The position numbers and the translations under genes were made by a program. Of a stretch of 64,000 nt of DNA, positions 50,319-60,262 are shown piece by piece (positions within the stretch are counted from its first letter, which is position 1; each line of letters begins with the position of its first letter). The stretch spans positions 2,097,909-2,161,908 of the forward strand of contig NZ_MQWC01000004.1 in the NCBI RefSeq assembly GCF_002954405.1. The letters are read 5' to 3'. The notes below the pieces were generated by a model. It was not told where the DNA came from. It saw only the letters and a list, made by a program, of their open reading frames with translations, and did not search any database. This DNA is from Salinibacter sp. 10B (GTDB lineage: Bacteria; Bacteroidota; Rhodothermia; Rhodothermales; Salinibacteraceae).

Positions 50319-53012
50319 CTACCGTTGTCCCCCAGCGTTGTCGATGCGGCGGACCCGGCCGGTCTGTCCATCCAGTTCCACCTCGTCGCCTGTTTCCAGT
50401 TGGTCAACGATTCCCGGCAGGGAAACGATGGAGGGAATGCCGATCTCCCGCGAGACGATGGCTGCGTGGGACAGCAGACTGCCGCGCTCGACCAGAAGCC
50501 CCGACGCCCCAGCAAAAAGCGTGACCCAGCCCGGGCCGGCCCGCTCCGTCACTAGGATTTCGCCCGGTTCTAGCGTCGCGTCTCGCGGGTCCCGAACGAC
50601 CCGTACCGGTCCCCGCACGGTCCCGGAACAGCAGCCCGTTCCCACCCATCCATCGTCGGCGGACGCGCGCGCTTCCTCTTCGTCGGCCCCGTTCGTTTCC
50701 GGAATGAGATCAAAAACATGCACAGCCCCACGGGTCCGGACGCGATCCGGCGGAGGAGGCGCCGCATGATACTGCTCAAACTCGTTGCGCCGGGCGTCCA
50801 CCAGTGCCCGCAGGTGGGTCGACGAGGCCGTGCCCTCCACCACGCCCAGGAGTTCGCCGCGCTCCAGGTAAAATACGTCGCGAGCATCGTCCAGCCGATC
50901 ATTGGCGACGAGGCGACGCCCCATCTCCAGGAAGATGCGCCGAACCTTCCCAAAGACTCGCGTCCGTTCGAAACGAAGATCCTCCCGCGCCGCAATCCGG
51001 TCGCGCGCATGTCGCAGTGCCCATCGGGCTCCCCAGTATCGTACGGGCTTGCCGGACAAGGCCTCGTCCAATGCATCCTCCGCCTTCTTCCGCATGCGCT
51101 GCTCATCCGGGCCCGACGCCGCATCGTCCTCCTGGGCTCGCCGCGCCATCGCCCCTATCGACTGCCAGAGTGATCGCGGATTGTCCCGAAGGGTCGGGCT
51201 CTCCAGCTTGAGTTCATTGAGGCACCGGTCGCCGAAGCGATCCAGATACGCTTCGTACTTCGCGCGGAGCTCAGGCCGATGGTCGAGTGCAGCCTCAATC
51301 TCGTGCAGCGACCCGTGGAGGAGCGTCGTCGTGAGCCGCGGCCGCCCCGTCACGTGCTCCGCCATGTCGTGCATGCGGCGAGCGGGCTCGGTACTTGCGT
51401 GCGTCCCATGGCCCGTGAGAAGATGCTTGTACTGGCCGGCGGCCGCACCGCCCCAGCGCTCCACCGCCCGCTTCGAAAGGCCGAAAAAGACCATAGCGAA
51501 CACGTTGTTGGCGATGGGGACATCCCACCGATCCAGCAGCTTCTCCTCCAGCGTGCGGTAGGCGTCGGCCAGCTCGTCGAGACGCATGTGCTCCAGGCCA
51601 GGCGACGACGTCAGGGTGCGGTCGAGCAGATCATGAAAATCATCAATCCGGTCGCCCATGCGGACATGATACCACGCCAGGTGCAGCCCCGACCACATAA
51701 TGCGGAGAGCGTTCCACACCCTTTCCCCCACGGAAGCTGCCTCCCGCTCCGGGAGCAGCTCTGCCGGCAGCCGTTCCTTCACCCCCATCATGTCTTCCAT
51801 GAAGGCGCGGTTGAATCGGAAGCCGGGAAGCTGCGCCAGGGCCCGGTACCAGCTCAGCAGGTTGTAGTAGACGCGCCCCCGAATGAGTCCAATCATGGAG
51901 CGGAAGGTGTCCGCGTGAGCCTCGAGGACGGACTCTGGAACCTGCACGGCCCGAAGAAAGCGCTGGGAGGCCGCTTCGTAGGCACGACGAGCAACCGTAA
52001 AGGTAAGCGGGGTCGTGACCCCACTGTAGTTTTCGGAAATGTTGCTGTTGTCCCACACCCGAAGAGGCGCGTCGGGATCAGGGCGCCCAGCGAGCTTCGG
52101 AATGGGGCAGGCTTGAAGAAGAAAGAGAGTGTCCCCCTTCCAGGCCCACTCCACGCTCTGCGGACAACCAAAATGGCGCTCAACCCGGCGTGCCTGTTTA
52201 GCCACAGCCGTGGCCTGTTCGTCCGTAAGCGCCGGCGCAGAGCCGTCCTCCTCCATCAGCGTAGCTTCGCGCAGTCCCGAGCGGCCCTCCCGATGCCACC
52301 GGTGTGCCACGTGCTGCTTCCGGATCGTCCGCTCGGCCACCTGTCCGTCCCGATCAATGCAAAACGTGTCGCCGTCCTCGGCCCCATCCACCAGTGCGGT
52401 TCCTACGCCCCGCACGGCCCCGATCACACAGATCCCGCGTCGGCCCGTCGACGGATCTGCCGAAAACGCAACCCCGGCACGGTCGGGATTGATCATGCGC
52501 TGCACGACGATAGCGGGCAGAGACGGGGATCCGCCCCTCCCCTGCGCCCGCCGGTCCTCAAATGCCGACGGCCGAAACGCCGACCGCCACACGTCTGCCA
52601 CACGATCGGCCACCTCAAGCGAGGGGACGAAGAAAAAGCGGTCCAGCGACTCCGCCCCACTCTGATCGACGGCCTCCTGCCCCAACGCCGACGCTCGCAC
52701 GGCGAACAACAGGTCCTCGTCCTCCTCGAACGTGCGACCAATCGCGTCGGCCAGGGCGTCCCGCACCGCCAGAGACAGCCTCATGTCCGCACGGTCGACA
52801 TCAGAACGCCGCCCCTCGCTCCACGCCTCCTGCTGCTCCATCGAGAGACTGTCCCACAACCCCTTGGGCGTGACGGCAAACCAGTCCGGCACCGTAAACC
52901 CTGCGTCGACGAGGGCGTGGAGGGACCGGGCCTTGTCCCCGAGCTCCGGGGGGGAGGTATCGTCTCCCGGCGCCCAGGTGTATCGAACGTCGGCAGCAGC
53001 GCGTGTAGACAT
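50319..53012 (-). CDS. PEP synthase/rifampicin phosphotransferase-like enzyme
   Basis: Start at ATG 53012; 897 residues. The N-terminal ATP-grasp domain of PPDK-N type contains LGDKARSLHALVDAGFTVPDW, FAVRASALGQEA, VVQRMINPDRAGVAFSADPS and WAWKGDTLFLLQACPIP. A helical middle region (about 340-700) follows, then the mobile swivelling domain with phospho-His H849 in GSLLSHAAIVSREIGIPSI. The PEP/pyruvate-binding TIM barrel of real PEP synthase and PPDK is absent: the protein ends just after the swivel domain. That ATP-middle-His order is the one of rifampicin phosphotransferase, which transfers the ATP beta-phosphate to a substrate bound by the middle domain. The substrate here is unknown. Confidence 0.8.
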   Translation of the reverse strand: MSTRAAADVRYTWAPGDDTSPPELGDKARSLHALVDAGFTVPDWFAVTPKGLWDSLSMEQQEAWSEGRRSDVDRADMRLSLAVRDALADAIGRTFEEDEDLLFAVRASALGQEAVDQSGAESLDRFFFVPSLEVADRVADVWRSAFRPSAFEDRRAQGRGGSPSLPAIVVQRMINPDRAGVAFSADPSTGRRGICVIGAVRGVGTALVDGAEDGDTFCIDRDGQVAERTIRKQHVAHRWHREGRSGLREATLMEEDGSAPALTDEQATAVAKQARRVERHFGCPQSVEWAWKGDTLFLLQACPIPKLAGRPDPDAPLRVWDNSNISENYSGVTTPLTFTVARRAYEAASQRFLRAVQVPESVLEAHADTFRSMIGLIRGRVYYNLLSWYRALAQLPGFRFNRAFMEDMMGVKERLPAELLPEREAASVGERVWNALRIMWSGLHLAWYHVRMGDRIDDFHDLLDRTLTSSPGLEHMRLDELADAYRTLEEKLLDRWDVPIANNVFAMVFFGLSKRAVERWGGAAAGQYKHLLTGHGTHASTEPARRMHDMAEHVTGRPRLTTTLLHGSLHEIEAALDHRPELRAKYEAYLDRFGDRCLNELKLESPTLRDNPRSLWQSIGAMARRAQEDDAASGPDEQRMRKKAEDALDEALSGKPVRYWGARWALRHARDRIAAREDLRFERTRVFGKVRRIFLEMGRRLVANDRLDDARDVFYLERGELLGVVEGTASSTHLRALVDARRNEFEQYHAAPPPPDRVRTRGAVHVFDLIPETNGADEEEARASADDGWVGTGCCSGTVRGPVRVVRDPRDATLEPGEILVTERAGPGWVTLFAGASGLLVERGSLLSHAAIVSREIGIPSIVSLPGIVDQLETGDEVELDGQTGRVRRIDNAGGQR

Positions 53013-53246
53013 CAGATTGTGCCGTTCTGGTGAACAGGAGTCGATGAGCACCGGAGGTCATCATGATGGTGAATTCCCGCCCCGCTCATCGAGCGGCGGT
53101 CGACCGTCAGCTCCAAAGGCGCACGCCCCCCATCGTGGCGCCCCGTACTCGCCAAACAGCTCCTACCAGAAGTCCAAGCACGCCGGCCGTCTAGGTTCCC
53201 CTTCCTATCCGTAGCGGAGAAGCAGAGCGCCCCAGCACGCCTTCAG

Positions 53247-54209
53247 CTACTGCCCAAACGGAATGGTCACGCCGAGCCAGGGGGCCGCGATAAAGTCGCC
53301 GGTCTCCTCTCCCAACGGACGGAACAAGGCAAAGTCGACCGCAAAATTTTCGGGCGCCCATCGAACCCCAAACGACATCACTCCATTGCCCTCGGCAAAG
53401 AAGTAATTTTCACTGATGAGATAGGTCGTTCGGCTAATGCGGGTCATGCCACTCACATTGATCACAGGTGTCTCCGAAAATTCGTCCTCTGCGTAGCCGT
53501 AGCCGAGTCCGAAGGTCGCGTTGTGATCCCGATTTCCGATCGTGGAGGCCCCATAGACGAGCCCGACCCCTACATTCTCCTCGGCAAGAACGCCCCCAAT
53601 GACAGCCCCCCCGGCAAGGTGAACGTTTTCTGTAGGCGAGACCGACACCTTCGGGAGCACCCAAATCGGCAATGCATTGGCCCCGAACAAGAAGATGGGA
53701 ACGGTGCCGCCCCCAATCGAGACGTTGTCGGACACGCCGTAGTGCACATTGTTAAGTAGGATCCAGGTGTTCTGGTAGTAGCCGTGTCCCTCGGGGATCC
53801 CAATCGCATTCGGGGCAAAGAGATAGCGTGTGGACTGGGGATTGCGGAACCAATACTCTCCATCTCGGATGCGGGCGGGGTCCACCTCCTCCATGCGTTT
53901 GATGTTGGCCCGCTCAATCGTCACCTCTCCAAGCTGTCGCGTATCGATCACGATGTCCTGCTCATTCTCGGCGACCAGTGCCCCGATGACGGTCTGTCCT
54001 TCGGTCGTTTCGATCCTATAGAATCGTTTTGGCTCCTCGCTCTCTTGGGCGTAGAGGGGACCGCTGGGAAGGCAGGCGACACACAGACCAAGAATCATCA
54101 CCGCAACGCCGATCGGGATCGGGGTTTTCCTCCGGATGTATGGTCGTGCCCGCACTTCCCGTGAACGCAGCCGAGCGAAGAGGGACTGAATACGCGAAAG
54201 GAGAAACAT
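53247..54209 (-). CDS. Outer-membrane beta-barrel protein (hypothetical)
   Basis: Start at ATG 54209; 320 residues. An N-terminal membrane or signal segment (IGVAVMILGLCVACLPSG, cleavage around LYAQ) is followed by a beta domain with an LSm/SH3-like strand pattern (FYRIETTEGQTVIGALVAEN, DIVIDTRQLGEVTIERANIK). A Gly/aromatic-rich barrel of about eight or ten strands follows, with terminal FIAAPWLGVTIPFGQ. Unknown function; similar proteins occur widely in Bacteroidota. It is upstream of the PPDK-like gene on the same strand, 234 bases apart, so co-transcription is uncertain. Confidence 0.7.
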   Translation of the reverse strand: MFLLSRIQSLFARLRSREVRARPYIRRKTPIPIGVAVMILGLCVACLPSGPLYAQESEEPKRFYRIETTEGQTVIGALVAENEQDIVIDTRQLGEVTIERANIKRMEEVDPARIRDGEYWFRNPQSTRYLFAPNAIGIPEGHGYYQNTWILLNNVHYGVSDNVSIGGGTVPIFLFGANALPIWVLPKVSVSPTENVHLAGGAVIGGVLAEENVGVGLVYGASTIGNRDHNATFGLGYGYAEDEFSETPVINVSGMTRISRTTYLISENYFFAEGNGVMSFGVRWAPENFAVDFALFRPLGEETGDFIAAPWLGVTIPFGQ

Positions 54210-54433
54210 GACAGTATTGGAATACAAGAGACAAAGCACGACGTACATTTTAAGGGCCCAATTCGCCCCTTACGCTTCTCCAAAGAATCTCTTCAATAAT
54301 GGGACGCAGGATTCTCGCGATCCGTCACATCTAATTCACCGATCCGAGGTCTCTTTGGCGTCCCACCAGTTGAATTCCAGCGCCCCCTTCACAAAAAGAG
54401 GAGGCGTCCACGACAAACCAGACATCCGTCCGG

Positions 54434-54460
54434 AAAAATCGGCCGTGGCCGGTTTTTTTG
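54434..54460 (-). terminator. Rho-independent terminator of the kinase-AraC gene
   Basis: An aaaaatcggcc/ggccggttttttt hairpin (one mismatch) starts four bases after the stop codon of the AraC-type hybrid kinase gene. On the minus strand its stem is followed by a T-run. Confidence 0.75.
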
Positions 54461-54463
54461 GTC

Positions 54464-56791
54464 TTATGTCCGATCCTCAGGGGGACCCTGGGCCTGCTCG
54501 GCGTACTCGGTCGGCGGACAGCCGTGGGTCTCGCGGAAGAGACGAGAAAAGTAGCTGGCGTCGCGGTAGCCTACGGCATCGGCAACGTCCGAGATGGTGT
54601 CCGCTCCCTCCTCAAGCAGTGCAGCCGCGTGCTGCAGGCGTCGTGTGCGAATGAACCCGGCGGGCGATAGACGGGTCACGTCCTTGAGTTTGCGGCGGAG
54701 GTGGCGTGTGCTAAGGTCCATCTCGTCGGCCAGCCAGTCGACTCCAAAGTTGCTGTTGTCGATGTGCTCGTCGACGATTTCGCTGAGGGATTCGAGAAAA
54801 TCCGCCTCCTCCGATGCGACCGATGCGTCCTTGGGCTCCATCCACTCCGGCACCCGCACCTGCGCTTGCACGAGCTGGCGAATTTCGATCAGGTTTTCGA
54901 TCCGCGCCTCCAGCTCCAGCGGATCGAACGGCTTGGCCACGTAGGCATCGGCTCCAGCCTGAAGGCCACTGAGGCGCGTGTCGTCGTCCGACTGCGCCGT
55001 GAGCAAAATGACCGGAAGGGAGCGGTGCTGTTCATCCGCGCGGATGGCCCGGCAGAGCGCCACTCCGTCGCGGCCCGGCATGGTAGTATCGCTGATCACC
55101 AGATCGAGACGCTGCTCTTGGAGCACCTCAAGAGCATCATCGCCATCGCTTGCCGTGACGACCCGGTAGGTGGGCCGAAGGAGTGACTGGAGATAGTCCC
55201 GCATCTCTGCCTCGTCGTCTACGACAAGCACTGCCGGTCCCTCGGCCTCCGGTTCTTCTGCCTCTGTCTCCGGCCCCGGCAGATGGGTGCGCCAGGACGA
55301 AAGGTCCAAGGAGCCCACTGCAATCCGCTCCTCGTCCTCGGCCACATCTTCATCCGACACATGCTCGTCGCCCCGCGGGAGCCGCACGACAAACTCCGTC
55401 CCAAATCCCGGCTCGCTCTCGACGTCGATTTGCCCCTGATGGCGCTGCACGAGCGCACGAGTGTGTGCCAATCCAATTCCCATCCCAATCCACTGCTCTG
55501 CCGCCGCAGCAGTGTCCGGACCGCCCTGAGTCTTTCCCACCGGAATGGCACTCTCCTCCTGCCCAAATACCCGCGCCCGAAGGCCCTCCGGCAGTCCCGG
55601 TCCCGTATCACGGATTGCCACCTCGACGGCTCCATCCACAGGCCCAATGCGCACCCGGACCGTCCCCCCGTCCGGCGTGTACGTAATGGCGTTCGTGAGC
55701 AGAGTGGCGAGAATTTCCGCGAACCGATCCGGATCCATCCAGACGTTGAGGCGGTCGGCGTCGATCTCGCACTGCAACGAAATTCCTTTCTCCTGCGCCC
55801 ATTGCCGAAAGGGGGGCACCACGCGACGGGCGAGTGCAACGAGGTCGACCTCCTGCAGGGCGAGCTGCAACCGTCCCTCGTCCAGCGCGGACAACTCCAA
55901 GAGCTGATTTACGAGCCGCTCCATCCGGCGACCCTGATCCTCCATGAGATCGAGGCGATGCTGAAGCGGGACTGCCAGGTCCCCAAAGCGCCCGTCCAAG
56001 GCCTCGCGGATGGAGCCAAGAAGAAGCGTGAGGGGCGTGCGAAACTCGTGGGACACGTCGGCAAAGAAGCGACTCTTCGCTCGCTCAAGCTCAGCGACCT
56101 GGTCGTGGAGTCGCTCCGCCGTACGCCGGGCCCGGTGCTGCTGGTAGCGGGTGGAAAGGAGCAACGCCGAAATGACAGCGAGCGCGGCTGATGCAAATCC
56201 CGTTCGCAGCAGATGACTCGTCTGCACCAGCTCCGGATTCGCTGCTCTCGTCCCCACCACCCCGTAGTGCCCAATCCCAAAAAAGACACTGAGGAGCATG
56301 CCCCCCAAGAGAAGAGCCTGCCAGGGCCGGTATGGGATAACGGCCACCGTCAGCACATTGACGAGAATAACGTACTCGACACTCAGAATGCCCCGGAAGG
56401 CATCGTGCACCAGCGACACCGCCGCAATCCCCACCGCGAGGAGGCCGCCCAACAGTCGCCCTGTTCGCAACCGACAGCCCGATCGGCCCAGCCCAACCGC
56501 TGCTGCACACGCAAGCATGACCGCCCCCTTGTCCCAAAGCACGTACGTTGCGGGCGTGATCGTTTCTGGATACCACCACATGGTCGGCCGCCCAAGCACG
56601 CCCCAATTGATTATCCCCAACACGAGCATGCCGAGGCCCCCGATCATTCCTCCCCATTGAAGACCGATGCGCATCACCTCCGCAAGTGTCTCCCGAAAGT
56701 CTCGATCGTTTTCGAGACTCCGGGGCGAAAGGAAGACACGACGGGCTCGTTCTGCGTACGTCCGATCCTCCATAACCACATCCGCTCTCAT
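54464..56791 (-). CDS. Membrane hybrid histidine kinase with receiver and AraC output domains
   Basis: A 775-residue one-protein signalling chain. Residues about 42-215 are six hydrophobic helices, the presumed sensor. Then comes HisKA with H248 in FFADVSHEFRTPLT, HATPase_c (LLTNAITYTPDGGT, RDTGPGLPEG, GMGIGLAHTRAL), a receiver domain (about 520-640: VLVVDDEAEMRD, D568 in LVISDTTMPGRDG, K in YVAKPFDPLELEARI) and an AraC helix-turn-helix (about 680-765: GVDWLADEMDLSTRHLRRKL, VADAVGYRDASYFSRLFRET). The order is like Bacteroidetes HTCS proteins but with a membrane bundle in place of their periplasmic propeller. It is divergent from PBP1C. ATG 56773 is a possible alternative start. Confidence 0.9.
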   Translation of the reverse strand: MRADVVMEDRTYAERARRVFLSPRSLENDRDFRETLAEVMRIGLQWGGMIGGLGMLVLGIINWGVLGRPTMWWYPETITPATYVLWDKGAVMLACAAAVGLGRSGCRLRTGRLLGGLLAVGIAAVSLVHDAFRGILSVEYVILVNVLTVAVIPYRPWQALLLGGMLLSVFFGIGHYGVVGTRAANPELVQTSHLLRTGFASAALAVISALLLSTRYQQHRARRTAERLHDQVAELERAKSRFFADVSHEFRTPLTLLLGSIREALDGRFGDLAVPLQHRLDLMEDQGRRMERLVNQLLELSALDEGRLQLALQEVDLVALARRVVPPFRQWAQEKGISLQCEIDADRLNVWMDPDRFAEILATLLTNAITYTPDGGTVRVRIGPVDGAVEVAIRDTGPGLPEGLRARVFGQEESAIPVGKTQGGPDTAAAAEQWIGMGIGLAHTRALVQRHQGQIDVESEPGFGTEFVVRLPRGDEHVSDEDVAEDEERIAVGSLDLSSWRTHLPGPETEAEEPEAEGPAVLVVDDEAEMRDYLQSLLRPTYRVVTASDGDDALEVLQEQRLDLVISDTTMPGRDGVALCRAIRADEQHRSLPVILLTAQSDDDTRLSGLQAGADAYVAKPFDPLELEARIENLIEIRQLVQAQVRVPEWMEPKDASVASEEADFLESLSEIVDEHIDNSNFGVDWLADEMDLSTRHLRRKLKDVTRLSPAGFIRTRRLQHAAALLEEGADTISDVADAVGYRDASYFSRLFRETHGCPPTEYAEQAQGPPEDRT

Positions 56792-56950
56792 TCAAAAAAA
56801 TCGCCCTCACCCCTGCTGAACCAGCCTGAGGGGTGTACGCACTCTGCTTCCATGCGTTGGACACGAATCTCTGCCAAAAAGAGTGGACTTTCCCGAATGC
56901 AGAGAATTAGTTTATAGTCGCATGCTAAAATTTAACTGTACCCGCGGTCT

Positions 56951-59368
56951 GTGTTCGGCCTTCCTGTCCCTTCCCTCCGGTGGACGAGCGGACTCCTGCT
57001 CGTCCTGTTCGCCCTCTCCCTTCTCTGGCCGTTGCCGGGATCCGTCTCTCCAAGTGCCGCGCCGTCCACCCTCTCAATCACAGCCCAGGACCGGACGCCA
57101 CTGCGCGAGGTGTACCCAGAGGGGCGAAGCCGTCCGGTCTCGGTGCAGACGCTTCCACAACACGTCACGGACGCCTTGATCGCAACCGAGGATCAGCGGT
57201 TTTTTTTCCACCCCGGCATCGACCCGATTGCGATCGTGCGAGCGCTGTGGAGCAACTGGACGCACGGGCGCATCGTGAGCGGCGGCTCTACGATTACGAT
57301 GCAGGTGGCTCGCCTCCTGCGCAAAGACCCGCCCCGAACGATCGGCAACAAGCTGATCGAGATGCACCTTGCCCTGCGGCTGGAGTTGCGGTTGTCCAAG
57401 CAGGAGATTCTGTCGCTGTGGTTGAACCGCGTCTCGTACGGCAACCGCACCCACGGCATTGAGGCAGCCGCGCACCTCTACTTCGGCAAGTCGGCCCGCG
57501 ACCTCACACGCGCCCAGGCCGCCTACCTGGTCGGCCTCCCCCGCAGCCCGAGCCGCTACAATCCGTTTCGCCACCCCGAGCGCGCCGAGCAACGACACCA
57601 CCACGTCCTGCGGGCCATGCAGCAGCATGAGGTCCTCACCCCGGCCGAGCGCACCCGTCTGGCGGCCATTCCGATCAATCCGCAGCGCTCCGATCCGGCG
57701 TTTGACGCCCCACACCTCACGCGATGGCTCTTGCAGAATCGCCTCGCTCGTTCGGATACGCCGCTGACGGAGGCGCGGACGACGATCGACCCGGCGCTCC
57801 AAGAGACGGTCGCTCGCCTCGTGCATGGCCACGTAGCAGTCTTCGAGGAGGAAACGCTGACCAACGCAGCGGCCGTAGTTCTCGACAATCGGACGGGCGC
57901 CATCCGGGCCTACGTCGGCAGCGCCGACTTCTGGGACGACCGGCACGGAGGGCAGAACGATGGCGTGCGGATGCTGCGGCAGCCGGGCAGCACGCTGAAG
58001 CCCTTTACCTACGCCCATGCGCTGGCCTCGCGGCGCTATACGCCCGCCTCCATTCTGTCAGACATTGAGTTGAACGTGCCGGAGGCGAGTGGCGCCTTCA
58101 CGCCGGAAAACTACGACAATTCGTACCACGGTCCCACGCCGCTCCGAGAGGCACTGGCCTCCAGCTTCAACGTCCCCGCCGTACGGCTGGCGCGTGAATT
58201 TGGGCCGCCGGCGCTCCTGGAACGACTGCACGACTTTGGCTTCACGTCCCTCGACCGCCCCCCCTCCTACTACGGCGTCGGGCTTACCCTCGGAAATGGG
58301 GAGGTCCAACTCATCGAGCTGGCCCGGGCCTACGCGGGACTGGCGCGGGGCGGATCGTTGCCCCCGGTGCATGCCCTGCAATGGATGCGGACGGCTGAAG
58401 GCGACACCGTGCACACCCGCGTTCCGCCCCCGGAATCCGCCGACCTCTCGCCTGGCGTCGCGCACCTCATCACACAGATTCTAGACGACCCTGCTGCCCG
58501 GGCGCCCGGCTTTGGGCGAGGCGGACCGCTAGAGTTGCCGTTCCCCGTGGCCGCAAAGACGGGCACCTCGAAGGACTACCGCGACAACTGGACGGTCGGA
58601 TACACGCCGCGGCACACCGTGGCGGTGTGGGCCGGAAATTTCGACGGGTCGCCGATGGATCGGATGAGTGGGGTCTCCGGCGCGGCGCCGCTCTTCCACA
58701 GCATCATGCGCGAGGTGGGGTCGGGCGGGGCATTCGACCGCCCCGGATCCCTGCGTGCAGCCCGCATCTGCCCGGCCAGCGGCACACGGCCCGGCGCCCA
58801 CTGTCCCGCCCCGACGCGCGAATGGTTTCTGCCCGGCACGGCGCCGTCCGACACCTGCACCGTGCACCGCGTCGTGGCGGTTGACACACGAACAGGCCGC
58901 CGCGCGACGCCGGAGACCGATCCCGCTATTGTCGACAGCACCCTGTACACCGTGTATCCGGCCCGCTATCACGACTGGATGCGACGGCACGACGTGCCCC
59001 TTCCGCCTCCTGCCCCGGTCGAGTCCTCCCAGACACCCGTCGAAACGACCGCTCTCTCGGCCCACCTCCGCATCCAGTATCCCGCCGACGATGCGCGCTT
59101 CTACGTCGATCCGGTGCTGCGTCGCCCCTACCAGAAGATCTCCCTGCGTGGGACGGCGCCCGACGCTCTTCGCGACGTGCACTGGACGATCGATGGCACC
59201 CGCCACGCCTCCGGGCTGCGGGACGTAACGTGGCAACTGGTCCCGGGACGCCATCGCATCCAGCTCCGGGGACGACACGATGGACAGATCGTGCGCAGCT
59301 CTCCGGTGGATGTGCGGGTGGTGGCGGCTTCTCGCGACCAATCGCCCCCCCGCCGCCGTTCTCCGTAG
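56951..59368 (+). CDS. pbpC: Penicillin-binding protein 1C
   Basis: GTG start at 56951; 805 residues. One N-terminal membrane helix, then a GT51 glycosyltransferase ([16 protein letters not shown] with E80, [27 protein letters not shown]). The transpeptidase domain has S347 in [17 protein letters not shown] and [12 protein letters not shown], and a BiPBP_C domain follows ([18 protein letters not shown] to the end). The GT-TP-BiPBP_C layout is that of PBP1C. In many bacteria pbpC is paired with a bacterial alpha-2-macroglobulin gene, and here that gene follows, but an 895-base gap holding a decayed transposase intervenes. Confidence 0.92.
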   Translation: MFGLPVPSLRWTSGLLLVLFALSLLWPLPGSVSPSAAPSTLSITAQDRTPLREVYPEGRSRPVSVQTLPQHVTDALIATEDQRFFFHPGIDPIAIVRALWSNWTHGRIVSGGSTITMQVARLLRKDPPRTIGNKLIEMHLALRLELRLSKQEILSLWLNRVSYGNRTHGIEAAAHLYFGKSARDLTRAQAAYLVGLPRSPSRYNPFRHPERAEQRHHHVLRAMQQHEVLTPAERTRLAAIPINPQRSDPAFDAPHLTRWLLQNRLARSDTPLTEARTTIDPALQETVARLVHGHVAVFEEETLTNAAAVVLDNRTGAIRAYVGSADFWDDRHGGQNDGVRMLRQPGSTLKPFTYAHALASRRYTPASILSDIELNVPEASGAFTPENYDNSYHGPTPLREALASSFNVPAVRLAREFGPPALLERLHDFGFTSLDRPPSYYGVGLTLGNGEVQLIELARAYAGLARGGSLPPVHALQWMRTAEGDTVHTRVPPPESADLSPGVAHLITQILDDPAARAPGFGRGGPLELPFPVAAKTGTSKDYRDNWTVGYTPRHTVAVWAGNFDGSPMDRMSGVSGAAPLFHSIMREVGSGGAFDRPGSLRAARICPASGTRPGAHCPAPTREWFLPGTAPSDTCTVHRVVAVDTRTGRRATPETDPAIVDSTLYTVYPARYHDWMRRHDVPLPPPAPVESSQTPVETTALSAHLRIQYPADDARFYVDPVLRRPYQKISLRGTAPDALRDVHWTIDGTRHASGLRDVTWQLVPGRHRIQLRGRHDGQIVRSSPVDVRVVAASRDQSPPRRRSP

Positions 59369-59409
59369 GGGTCGTTTACGCCCCTGTTCTACAAGGTTGG
59401 CCCTTCTCC

Positions 59410-60006
59410 ATGGCTCACCGTCGCCGATACCATTCCGGTTCGCCTAGACGAAAAGGCTGGGACTATCGTCGGCCGGCATGGTACTTCATCACCATCTGCA
59501 CGGACCACCGTCCCCATATTTTGGCGAAGTGCGACACGGCATCATGGGATGTGTGTGGCACTGCACTACTGGACGAAAATCGCCGAATTGAACGATCATG
59601 CCGTACTGGACACGTTCATCGTCATGCCGAATCACGTCCACGGGCTGCTGGGATTGGTGCCTGAACCGAATGTCAACGACGCCCTAGAAGTAGGTTCGTT
59701 GGACTCCAACGAGCCTACTTCGAAGCCAAACGTCGCAACTGCAAGTACTTCCAAAAACCGAGACCTCGACGGCCAGACGTCGCGGATTCACCGGACCCCG
59801 GGTCTGTATCGGTGATCATTCGATCCTACAATGCTGCTGTCACCAAACGGGTGCGCGGCAACCTCAGAACCGATTTCGAGTGGCAGTCTCGGCTTCACGA
59901 CCACATCGTCCGAACGAGGAAGGCATTCTACAACATCCGTCGATACATTCGAACGCCCCCTGCACGGTGGCTCCAGGACCAGTTTCACCCATCAAGAGAA
60001 TCTTGA
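59410..60006 (+). pseudogene. Decayed REP-associated tyrosine transposase (Y1_Tnp/RAYT)
   Basis: The pieces of a RAYT/IS200-like transposase are spread over three frames. The first frame, from ATG 59410, gives RYHSGSPRRKGWDYRRPAWY then FITICTDHRPHIL. A second frame supplies DHAVLDTFIVMPNHVHGLL, with the HUH metal/histidine motif HVH. From about 59790 the first frame returns with SPDPGSVSVIIRSY and AVTKRVRGNLRTDFEWQSR, then LHDHIVR, NIRRYIRTPPARW. A nearby third frame contributes EVRHGIM around 59525-59545. At least two indels must have occurred, so it is a true remnant. It separates pbpC from the alpha-2-macroglobulin gene. Confidence 0.85.
59687..59721. repeat. REP-like palindrome inside the transposase remnant
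   Basis: Two 16-base arms, gaagtaggttcgttgg and ccaacgagcctacttc, surround a 3-base centre; one position is a G-T mismatch. Its core cgttggactccaacg matches the palindrome at 60038. RAYT proteins act on such REP hairpins, so this may be a recognition site, here within the transposase coding region. Confidence 0.65.
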
Positions 60007-60037
60007 ATGACCCGTCTCATGTGCGGAATCGCCCTGT

Positions 60038-60058
60038 CGTCGTTGGAGTCCAACGACG
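60038..60058. repeat. REP-like palindrome downstream of the transposase remnant
   Basis: The sequence cgtcgttgg, agt, ccaacgacg is a perfect 9-base-arm palindrome sharing its core with the one at 59687-59721. It begins 32 bases after the transposase stop codon, as expected for a RAYT-associated REP element. Confidence 0.65.
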
Positions 60059-60262
60059 CTACAGAGAGGATATTAACTTTGTAGACAACGACCAATCCAG
60101 TGTCATGGCATGTCGGTCCTGCGATTAATCTCGTAACGGCCCAGCCTAACGGGGCTACGGCAAGCAGAATACTTCGAGAATGAGCAACTCATTCGATACT
60201 AGACCTCTTACCTCGACTCGAACACGTATGCGAGGTGTGACCCACAAAACTCTGTCTCTCAA

